DNA of 5,045 bases from an uncultured Erysipelotrichaceae bacterium. GTDB lineage: Bacteria > Bacillota_I > Bacilli_A > Erysipelotrichales > Erysipelotrichaceae. A program made the position numbers and the translations under genes. Positions 1-5,045 of this stretch are shown in pieces (position 1 is the first letter of the stretch; every line of letters starts with the position of its first letter). The notes beneath the pieces are model-generated. The model saw only the letters and a list, made by a program, of their open reading frames with translations, searched no databases and was not told where the DNA came from. The stretch is taken from assembly GCA_902766675.1 (NCBI GenBank), contig CACXEN010000073.1:1-5045 (forward strand), read 5' to 3'.

Positions 1-47
1 AAAACATATTCAGGTGCTTTCATACCAACATGAGAGCCTATTATCAT
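1..47 (-). CDS. nfo: Endonuclease IV (AP endonuclease), N-terminal fragment cut by window edge
   Basis: Only the first 15 codons are inside the window; they read MIIGSHVGMKAPEYV and remain open to the edge. The IGSHVGM stretch matches the start of the endonuclease IV family (first strand of the TIM barrel, usually IGSHVSM). Family members cut DNA at abasic sites with a trinuclear zinc centre; the metal ligands lie further in and cannot be seen here. The ATG (47-45) overlaps the cshB stop as ATGA, and a good ribosome binding site (AGAAGG, 59-54) lies 6 bases upstream inside the last cshB codons. From memory, nfo (yqfS) directly follows the CshB helicase gene (yqfR) in Bacillus subtilis, which strengthens the call. 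The evidence is a short motif plus context, so a different protein beginning with a similar strand is possible but unlikely. Confidence 0.72.
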   Translation of the reverse strand, partial: MIIGSHVGMKAPEYV

Positions 48-1411
48 AGACCACCTTCTCTATCTTTCCGTGCTCTTTCTTTATACATTGCTTTCTTTTC
101 TTCTTTTATCTTTGCACGAATCATTTCTCTGCGTTTTTGTCTTTGTAACTTTTCGATTTTCGCAGCTCTCTTCTTCTTATAACCTGGTTTTACTTTTTGG
201 TTTTTCTTTGTCATTAACATGGATATTTTTTTATCCATTTCATCATCTTTTTTCGTCTTCTTTGCACCGTAAGGTTTTAACTCTTGCCAACCATCTTTAC
301 GATAGCGCATATGTTTAAAACGAATACCGCGTTTCTTTAATGTACGAATTGCACTATCATCACTCTTTTGATATAACGCAAAACATGTACCTGCACTACC
401 AGCTCTACCAGTTCTTCCAGCACGGTGAATATAATATTCTAAATCATTCGGAAATCCGCATGAAATAATATGAGAAATCTCACCAATATCGATACCTCTA
501 GCAGCTAAATCCGTTGCGACTACATAAGTATCTTTCGCATTTTCAATATTCTTCATCGCCTGTTTTCTTTGACGACTACTTAAGTCACCATGAATTTCAG
601 TAATAGATAATCCTTGGTTTCTTAATTCTTCCGCAATTTCACTTGCTTCTTGTCTTGTATTTGCAAATATCAAGCAAACATATGGTTGAAATCCCGGCAA
701 CATTTTCACAATCACATCTGCATATGAATGGTGATAACAAGGTATTAATACATGTTCGATATCTGGATTGAAACGAACTTTATCACCTATTTCATATGTG
801 ATTGGATGATGCATATATTTTTTAATAAATGGTTTGAGTTGTTCTGGCATTGTCGCAGAAAAAGCTAACATTTGTAAGTCATCATTCATTCTTCCCGCAA
901 ATGCATCAATGTCATCTAAAAAACCAAATTCTAAAGTCATATCTGCTTCATCTACGACCAGAATATTTGCTTTTTCTAATCTGAGTTTACCTTCTGTTAA
1001 GAATAAATCCTTGATTCTTCCTGGTGTACCGATCGCAATATGTGGTTGTTTCTTTTCTAATTGCACAATATCTTTATCACGATCTTTACCACCCACAAAT
1101 AAACGAATAGAGATTCTATCATCTACTTTTTCATATAGTTTAGCCATATCATAAATTTGATGCGCAAGTTCACGAGTTGGTGCAGTAATAACAGCTTGGC
1201 ATTCATCTTTTTGTGCATCTACCATTTCAAAGATAGGAATTAAATAAGCATGTGTTTTACCAGAACCTGTCGCAGATAATCCAATAATATCTTTTTTCTT
1301 TAATGCGGATGGAATTACCTTTTCTTGAATTGGTGTAGGTTCTTTAAAATGATTCAATTCTATAAATTGAAATGCTTTATTTGATATTTTAAAATCTTTA
1401 AATTGACTCAT
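44..1411 (-). CDS. cshB: DEAD-box ATP-dependent RNA helicase, CshB type
   Basis: A 455-aa cytoplasmic RNA helicase that uses ATP to remodel RNA duplexes; CshB-type proteins are linked to mRNA turnover, ribosome work and cold growth. All core motifs are present in order: Q-motif region (FKEPTPIQ, 22-29), motif I/Walker A (SATGSGKT, 46-53), Ia (APTRELA, 77-83), TPGR (129-132), DEAD (154-157), SAT (185-187), the second RecA domain with FANTR (249-253), ATDLAARGID (299-308) and the arginine-finger motif HRAGRTGRAG (329-338). After about residue 383 comes a lysine/arginine-rich tail to the C-terminus, probably an unstructured or helical RNA-binding extension. The KTHAYLIP sequence after Walker A is what I recall of CshB (YqfR) rather than CshA. 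The start is well supported: GGGGAG (1422-1417) lies 5 bases before the ATG, and the ATG overlaps the murC stop by 4 bases. The 3' end overlaps nfo in the same way. It has no promoter of its own that I can see and is probably read from the murC promoter. Confidence 0.93.
   Translation of the reverse strand: MSQFKDFKISNKAFQFIELNHFKEPTPIQEKVIPSALKKKDIIGLSATGSGKTHAYLIPIFEMVDAQKDECQAVITAPTRELAHQIYDMAKLYEKVDDRISIRLFVGGKDRDKDIVQLEKKQPHIAIGTPGRIKDLFLTEGKLRLEKANILVVDEADMTLEFGFLDDIDAFAGRMNDDLQMLAFSATMPEQLKPFIKKYMHHPITYEIGDKVRFNPDIEHVLIPCYHHSYADVIVKMLPGFQPYVCLIFANTRQEASEIAEELRNQGLSITEIHGDLSSRQRKQAMKNIENAKDTYVVATDLAARGIDIGEISHIISCGFPNDLEYYIHRAGRTGRAGSAGTCFALYQKSDDSAIRTLKKRGIRFKHMRYRKDGWQELKPYGAKKTKKDDEMDKKISMLMTKKNQKVKPGYKKKRAAKIEKLQRQKRREMIRAKIKEEKKAMYKERARKDREGGL
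54..59 (-). promoter_or_regulatory. Ribosome binding site of nfo, embedded in the cshB 3' end
   Basis: On the minus strand AGAAGG is followed by 6 bases and then the ATG of the next gene. The bases also encode the Arg-Glu-Gly near the cshB C-terminus (REGGL). Together with the ATGA overlap this supports a real gene start at 47 and translational coupling to cshB. Confidence 0.65.
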
Positions 1412-2802
1412 TGTTTCTCCCCATATTCTTCAATTAAATGTTCACCAACAAGATTAATATCACCAGCTCCCATAGTTACGAATAAATCTCCTTCTTGAAC
1501 ATTCTTTATCGCATAATCTTCAATCTCTTTAAATGTAGGAATATAAAACGCATTTTCATTATATTGTTTTATTTTATCCACAATATCTTGCCCACTAATA
1601 CCAATTGTATTCTCTTCTCTAGCCGCATATATATCCGCAACGATTACAACATCAGCCTTTGATAAAGACTCCGCAAATTCATCTAGCAATGCGGCTGTAC
1701 GCGTATATGTATGAGATTGGAAAGCAACCCATAACTTTTTATGTGGATATGCTAAAGCAGTTTGAATACTTGCGTCTATTTCTTGTGGATGATGCGCATA
1801 GTCATCAATAATTGTAAAACCATTCACAACCCCTTTATATTCAAATCTTCTTTCTGTTCCACGATATCTTTTTAAACCATCCGCAATTACATTAAATGGA
1901 ATATCAAAATATCGACATGTTGCTATTGCAGCTAAGGCATTGCTGATATTGTGATTACCTGGAACACATAAAGTAACTTCTCCTAAAAGATTACCTTTTT
2001 CATAAACATCAAATGTACCACAAGCTAATTCATCAAAGCGAATATTCTTTGCATAATAATCTGCTGTTCCATCATTTCCAAATGTGATAACCTTTTGGGA
2101 TAATCCCTCAATAAAATATTCATAATGATCAATATCTTGATTAATCACAACAGCACCATCTTTACTTGTCTTTCTTGCGAATTCTCTAAACGAATGCCGT
2201 ACATCATCTAAATCTTTAAAGAAATCTAAATGGTCAGCTTCAACATTTAATAAAACTGATACAGTTGGATAAAATGATAAAAATGAATTTGTATATTCAC
2301 ATGCTTCTACAACAATATAATCTTGTTTGCCTGCATGTACATTTCCACCAATATCATCCAGCACGCCACCAATTGTAATGGTTGGATCAACACCAGCTTC
2401 TAATAATATTTCAGAAACCATAGAGGTTGTTGTAGTTTTCCCATGTGTTCCTGCAATATTGATAGCTTCTTTATAATTACGCATTAGCTCACCCAATAAT
2501 TCAGCTCTAGTAAGCATTGGTAAGCCTTGTCGTTTTACTTCTAAATATTCCGGATTATCTTCATGTATCGCAGCAGTATATACAACTACATCAATCCCAT
2601 CCACTACATTTTCTTTTGCTTGTGGAAAGAAGATAGTAGCGCCTTTTTTCTCTAAATGTTTTGTCAAAGCACTTTCATGCATATCTGATCCAGTAACTGT
2701 AAAGCCACGGTCTAATAATATTTCAGCTAATCCGCTCATAGATATTCCACCTATCCCAATGAAATGAATATGAACAGGTTGATTTAATTGAACTTGATAC
2801 AT
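1408..2802 (-). CDS. murC: UDP-N-acetylmuramate--L-alanine ligase
   Basis: A cytoplasmic ligase that joins L-alanine to UDP-N-acetylmuramate with ATP, the first amino acid step of peptidoglycan precursor synthesis. At 464 aa it has the usual family length. The three Mur-ligase domains can be followed: the UDP-binding Rossmann start GIGGISMSGLAE (16-27), the central ATPase domain with P-loop GTHGKTTTT (118-126), VEACEYTNSFL (165-175) and NVEADHLD (186-193), then PGNHNISNALAA (281-292). The C-terminal domain has YRGTERRFE (313-321), DDYAHHPQEI (333-342) and FQSHTYTRT (361-369). DYAHHP together with SHTYTR marks MurC rather than MurD, MurE or MurF. The start ATG has a strong ribosome binding site (AGAGGAG, 2814-2808) and a promoter just upstream. 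It heads the murC-cshB-nfo operon, and its TGA overlaps the cshB ATG. No key motif is missing. Confidence 0.97.
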   Translation of the reverse strand: MYQVQLNQPVHIHFIGIGGISMSGLAEILLDRGFTVTGSDMHESALTKHLEKKGATIFFPQAKENVVDGIDVVVYTAAIHEDNPEYLEVKRQGLPMLTRAELLGELMRNYKEAINIAGTHGKTTTTSMVSEILLEAGVDPTITIGGVLDDIGGNVHAGKQDYIVVEACEYTNSFLSFYPTVSVLLNVEADHLDFFKDLDDVRHSFREFARKTSKDGAVVINQDIDHYEYFIEGLSQKVITFGNDGTADYYAKNIRFDELACGTFDVYEKGNLLGEVTLCVPGNHNISNALAAIATCRYFDIPFNVIADGLKRYRGTERRFEYKGVVNGFTIIDDYAHHPQEIDASIQTALAYPHKKLWVAFQSHTYTRTAALLDEFAESLSKADVVIVADIYAAREENTIGISGQDIVDKIKQYNENAFYIPTFKEIEDYAIKNVQEGDLFVTMGAGDINLVGEHLIEEYGEKQ

Positions 2803-2826
2803 AATTTCTCCTCTTTTACCCGTATT

Positions 2827-2856
2827 ATTTTAACATTCTTTCGATTTCCATGCTAT
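2827..2856 (-). promoter_or_regulatory. Predicted promoter of the murC-cshB-nfo operon
   Basis: On the minus strand there is an extended -10, TGT followed by TAAAAT (2835-2827; hexamer 2832-2827, one mismatch to TATAAT). A weak -35 (ATAGCA, 2856-2851, three of six matches) sits 18 bases upstream, as is tolerated with a TGn extension. Transcription would begin near the G's at 2821-2819, giving a leader of about 18 bases that carries the AGAGGAG ribosome binding site. The element lies on top of the oppositely directed ispH promoter. It is predicted from sequence only. Confidence 0.55.
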
Positions 2857-2859
2857 CAT
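2830..2859 (+). promoter_or_regulatory. Predicted promoter of ispH
   Basis: TTAACA (2830-2835, one mismatch to TTGACA), an 18-base spacer, then an extended -10 TGC plus TATCAT (2851-2859; hexamer 2854-2859, one mismatch). Transcription would start at about 2865-2867, exactly at the GAAGGA ribosome binding site, leaving a leader of about 20 bases before the ATG at 2885. A perfect TATAAT also occurs at 2873-2878, but it has no recognisable -35 or TGn and would give a leaderless mRNA, so I rank it second. Confidence 0.58.
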
Positions 2860-2865
2860 GCACAC

Positions 2866-2871
2866 GAAGGA
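2866..2871 (+). promoter_or_regulatory. Ribosome binding site deciding the ispH start
   Basis: GAAGGA lies downstream of the first in-frame ATG (2858) and upstream of the second (2885), so it supports the second. The gap to the ATG at 2885 is 13 bases, longer than usual. An out-of-frame ATG at 2877 sits only 5 bases away. The assignment rests mainly on the promoter position and on how homologues begin. Confidence 0.5.
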
Positions 2872-2884
2872 TTATAATGAATAT

Positions 2885-3790
2885 ATGGAAATTATATCTG
2901 TTGTCCCAAAAGGATACTGTCAAGGCGTTGTTCGTGCAATTCAACTCGCAAAAGAAACTGCCCAACAATATCCAAATAAAAAAATAACAATACTTGGCAT
3001 GCTAGTACATAACCAATATGTTGTAGATGCATGCAAAGAAATTGGTATTGACTATGTCGAAGACACCAAGAAAAGTCGTTTAGAACTATTAGATGAGATT
3101 CATGAAGGTGTTGTTATTTTTACTGCGCATGGCGTTAGCGATACTGTAAAAGAAAAAGCACTTCAAAAAGGACTAATCTGCATTGATGCTAGTTGTAAAG
3201 ATGTTGTGAAAACACATGACATAGTAAAAAACCATGCCAAAATTGGAGATGTCATTTATATCGGAAAAAAAGGTCATCCTGAATCTGAAGCGACAGTCCA
3301 AATGGCAAATAATGTTTATCTTGTCACAAATGAAAATGATATCGATGCTTTACCTAATTTACATAATGTTTTAGTAACGAATCAAACAACACTAAGCATC
3401 ATTGATATTCAAAAAATCATTGAAAAGATAAAAATAAGATTCCCAAATGCCATCATCCAAGATGAAATATGTAATGCGACTAGAATCCGTCAAGAAGCAG
3501 TATTAAATTTAAAAGATATCGATTGTTTAATTGTTGTTGGAGATACGAAATCAAATAACACCAAACAATTATTAGAAATCGCAAAGAATCAAGGTATTCC
3601 AGATACCTACTTAATTGATACAGTATTATCTTTAAAAAAAGAGATGGTCAAAAATAAAAACCGCATTGCCGTCACAAGCGGTTCATCTACTCCAAATTCC
3701 ATAACATCACAAGTCATACAATTCTTAGAAGAATACGCAAATAGCGGAAATTGGAATCTACCTGATAGTGTTACGATAACACTTCTTTAA
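2885..3790 (+). CDS. ispH: 4-hydroxy-3-methylbut-2-enyl diphosphate reductase
   Basis: The last enzyme of the MEP pathway, an iron-sulfur reductase that turns HMBPP into IPP and DMAPP, the building blocks of undecaprenyl carrier lipid and other isoprenoids. In the 301-aa form the three [4Fe-4S] cysteines are C12 (PKGYCQGV), C104 (DASCKD) and C196 (DEICNAT); C12 matches the E. coli position. Substrate-site residues are also in place: H42 (LVHNQ), H82 (TAHGVS), H131 and E133 (GHPESEA), the TT at 168-169, S223 and N225 (KSNNT), and the SGSSTP loop (265-270). I chose the ATG at 2885 rather than 2858: the earlier ATG overlaps the predicted -10 box, has no ribosome binding site, and adds nine residues (MHTKDYNEY) before the usual MEII-V-P-GYC start. 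The gene is single, divergent from murC, and its end overlaps rsuA by 20 bases. The last 15 or so residues (from about NSGNW) look like a family-atypical tail. Confidence 0.95.
   Translation: MEIISVVPKGYCQGVVRAIQLAKETAQQYPNKKITILGMLVHNQYVVDACKEIGIDYVEDTKKSRLELLDEIHEGVVIFTAHGVSDTVKEKALQKGLICIDASCKDVVKTHDIVKNHAKIGDVIYIGKKGHPESEATVQMANNVYLVTNENDIDALPNLHNVLVTNQTTLSIIDIQKIIEKIKIRFPNAIIQDEICNATRIRQEAVLNLKDIDCLIVVGDTKSNNTKQLLEIAKNQGIPDTYLIDTVLSLKKEMVKNKNRIAVTSGSSTPNSITSQVIQFLEEYANSGNWNLPDSVTITLL
3767..3788 (+). terminator. Possible intrinsic terminator of ispH, inside the ispH/rsuA overlap
   Basis: AGTGTTA (3767-3773) and TAACACT (3777-3783) form a perfect 7-bp stem with a CGA loop, followed on the plus strand by a short T-rich run (TTCTTT, 3783-3788). 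The stem has only two G-C pairs and the T run is interrupted, so termination may be weak. On the minus strand no T run follows, so it should not stop rsuA transcription efficiently. The rsuA TAA stop lies in the left arm, and the ispH TAA ends the T-rich run. Confidence 0.42.
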
Positions 3791-4469
3791 GGTTTTCAAG
3801 CTCATCATTTGTTAATTTTCTATATTCACCTAATGCAAGATTTTCATCAAGTATTAGGTTTTTCATTCTAATTCTTTTTAAATATGTAACTTCATTATCT
3901 AATGCAAGAAAGATCCTTTTAATCTCATGGAACTTACCTTCACAAATGATTATATGATATTCCAATGGATCACTTTGAAATATTTTAGCAGGCATAAATG
4001 TATTGCCACCTTCTTCAATTAGTCCATTTTCAATTTTATAAATATCCTCATCATTTAATTCATGCACGCATCTTACAATATATTCTTTCTCTATATGATT
4101 TCTAGGTGCTAATAAAGCATGAGAAAGTTTTCCATCATTTGTGATTAACAATAGCCCTTCTGTATCTTTATCTAGCCTTCCACATGCAAATAAATCTTGA
4201 TATGGTTCATCAATAAAATTCATAATAGAGTCTGTTGTTAAATCAGTTGTTGTAACATATCCAGCAGGTTTATGAAACATAAAATAATGGAATTCTTCAT
4301 ATTCTACTAAAATATCATCGACATATACTACATCTGAATTTTCATCAATATGCATATCAATCTTTTCACATAAAGAATCATTCACAAAAACACGTTTTGC
4401 TTTGATAATCTTTTTTACTTCATTACGAGTTCCATATCCTGATTTACTTAAATATTTATCAATTCTCAT
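3771..4469 (-). CDS. rsuA: 16S rRNA pseudouridine synthase, RsuA/RluB/E/F family
   Basis: A 232-aa RNA-modifying enzyme that isomerises a uridine in rRNA; RsuA itself makes pseudouridine 516 in 16S rRNA. An N-terminal S4 RNA-binding domain (about 1-50, beginning MRIDKYLSKSGYGTRNEVKK) is followed by the catalytic domain. That domain holds FHKPAGYVTT (65-74), the catalytic motif GRLDKDTEGLLLITNDG (97-113) with Asp100 as the expected nucleophile, and EGKFHEIKRIF (177-187). The length is typical of RsuA. Subfamily members are hard to tell apart by eye, so 516 in 16S is the likely but not proven target. The start overlaps the stop of the upstream flippase gene as TAATG with no strong ribosome binding site (only AAGA nearby), which suggests translation by re-initiation. 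The 3' end overlaps ispH tail to tail. From memory, an RsuA-type gene lies next to the flippase gene ytgP in Bacillus subtilis. Confidence 0.93.
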   Translation of the reverse strand: MRIDKYLSKSGYGTRNEVKKIIKAKRVFVNDSLCEKIDMHIDENSDVVYVDDILVEYEEFHYFMFHKPAGYVTTTDLTTDSIMNFIDEPYQDLFACGRLDKDTEGLLLITNDGKLSHALLAPRNHIEKEYIVRCVHELNDEDIYKIENGLIEEGGNTFMPAKIFQSDPLEYHIIICEGKFHEIKRIFLALDNEVTYLKRIRMKNLILDENLALGEYRKLTNDELENLKEVLS

Positions 4470-5045
4470 TATTTTCTTAATCGCACTCCATTTTGCACAT
4501 GTAAGCTATGCGTAATCATATAATACACAATTATACTTAAAATTGATGTCACACAAACAAAAACTATTTGTAATAAGAATGTATCACAAAGTGGTAATAC
4601 AAATGTACGCAATGGTGCAATTATGCCATTCATACAAAGTGTAGCCAAAACAATCTTAAATATTTTTTTTGAGAATTGAAGATATGGAAATTCAATTTCA
4701 TTTGATATCCTCGCAAAAGACAGGAATATGATAATCATTAAACTAACGATATTAGATAATGAAACACATATATGTGGAAACATTTTTGCAAAATAGAAAA
4801 GAGTAATCACCTTCACAAAGCATCCAATAATAAGATATACAATTACACTTTTTTCTTTATTCATTAAAATCAATTGTTTACAAATAAACAACAGAAACGC
4901 AAATAAGCCAATCCATATACAAGCTAATTGAAAATTAGCGACTTCCATTTCCAAAGAACTTTTTAATAAAAGATTTAAAATACTTTTCGCTTGAAATATA
5001 AATAACCCAAGAATACCAAATAAAAAGTATAAGAAACGACTATCA
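4469..5045 (-). CDS. MOP-superfamily lipid/polysaccharide flippase (MurJ/YtgP/SpoVB-like), C-terminal part, 5' end outside window
   Basis: The frame is open from the window edge (first full codon 5044-5042) to a TAA at 4471-4469, giving 191 visible residues. The TTG at 4954 and ATG at 4948 are internal codons: the frame continues upstream without a stop and there is no ribosome binding site before them. The protein is strongly hydrophobic, with about six membrane spans (counting visible residues: roughly 4-25, 36-60, 68-88, 93-115, 125-146 and 155-179) and a short basic tail ending RLRK. This matches the last six spans of a 14-span MATE/MurJ-type exporter, and KQLILMNKEKSV followed by a hydrophobic span is typical of the loop and span pattern of that fold. 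Family members flip lipid II or other undecaprenyl-linked sugars across the membrane. The call rests on topology plus the neighbouring rsuA gene, as with ytgP in Bacillus; no catalytic signature is visible in this part. It could equally be a SpoVB-type or O-antigen-type flippase. Confidence 0.62.
   Translation of the reverse strand, partial: DSRFLYFLFGILGLFIFQAKSILNLLLKSSLEMEVANFQLACIWIGLFAFLLFICKQLILMNKEKSVIVYLIIGCFVKVITLFYFAKMFPHICVSLSNIVSLMIIIFLSFARISNEIEFPYLQFSKKIFKIVLATLCMNGIIAPLRTFVLPLCDTFLLQIVFVCVTSILSIIVYYMITHSLHVQNGVRLRK

Noticed and set aside
70..318. Plus-strand open frame of 82 codons rich in Phe, Leu and Ser
   Set aside because: It is antisense to the lysine/arginine-rich tail of cshB; the composition is what the reverse complement of AAA, AAG and AGA codons gives. 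No ribosome binding site or family likeness.
834..1154. Plus-strand open frame of 106 codons, Ser-rich
   Set aside because: It lies fully antisense to the conserved DEAD-box core of cshB, which has every family motif. No recognisable domain.
2803..2857. Possible regulator operator or riboswitch between murC and ispH
   Set aside because: The gap is too short for a riboswitch, and I found no convincing palindrome beyond the promoter elements themselves.
2873..2878. Perfect TATAAT as the main ispH -10 box
   Set aside because: There is no -35 at the right distance and no TGn. Its start point would fall at about 2885 and leave the ribosome binding site untranscribed. Kept only as an alternative.
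4664..4671. Run of eight T's that could suggest a terminator or a slippage site
   Set aside because: It lies inside the flippase coding region, reads as lysine/phenylalanine codons on the minus strand, and has no stem next to it. Ordinary for AT-rich DNA.
4946..4954. TTG (4954) or ATG (4948) as the start of a small 161- or 159-aa membrane protein
   Set aside because: The same frame continues upstream without a stop to the window edge, encodes a further membrane span, and no ribosome binding site precedes either codon. This is the 3' part of a longer gene.
1..5045. A hidden novel system such as a defence, toxin-antitoxin, CRISPR or mobile cassette
   Set aside because: Nearly every base is accounted for by recognised housekeeping genes or the short promoter region. 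No repeats, small unexplained genes or integration marks were seen.

Overview
The window is AT-rich, gene-dense chromosomal DNA from a low-GC Gram-positive bacterium (Bacillota/Firmicutes). It uses the standard bacterial code: TGA is a real stop for murC and cshB, which argues against Mycoplasma-type code 4. IspH shows that the organism makes isoprenoids by the MEP pathway. This gene style would fit Erysipelotrichia or a related Firmicutes class, but that placement is inference. Nothing here looks mobile or foreign: I see no transposase, phage gene, tRNA, rRNA, CRISPR array or island boundary.

Left part (1-2802, minus strand): a tightly packed operon read right to left, murC then cshB then nfo. 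murC encodes UDP-MurNAc:L-alanine ligase, cshB a CshB-type DEAD-box RNA helicase, and nfo endonuclease IV, of which only the first 15 codons are in the window. Each gene start overlaps the previous stop as ATGA, so translation is probably coupled.

Centre (2803-2884): a short divergent control region. Two extended -10 promoters, one for murC (minus) and one for ispH (plus), lie almost exactly on top of each other. The ispH promoter also shows that the longest open frame of ispH begins inside its own -10 box, so the real protein starts at the internal ATG at 2885 (301 aa).

Right part: ispH (2885-3790, plus), the last enzyme of the MEP pathway, converges on rsuA (3771-4469, minus), a 16S rRNA pseudouridine synthase, with a 20-bp tail-to-tail overlap. 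A perfect 7-bp hairpin followed by a T-rich run sits in that overlap and may act as the ispH terminator. Upstream of rsuA, and overlapping it by one base (TAATG), is the C-terminal part of a multi-membrane-span flippase of the MurJ/YtgP/SpoVB kind, which runs off the right edge.

Functionally the genes fall into cell envelope supply (murC makes a peptidoglycan precursor, ispH makes isoprenoids for undecaprenyl carrier lipid, and the flippase probably moves lipid-linked precursor) and RNA or DNA maintenance (cshB, rsuA, nfo). In Bacillus subtilis ispH (yqfP), cshB (yqfR) and nfo (yqfS) are close neighbours, and ytgP lies next to a pseudouridine synthase gene (both from memory). The window therefore looks like a rearranged version of conserved Firmicutes neighbourhoods. 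I do not see a new biological system; the points worth a second look are regulatory and architectural.
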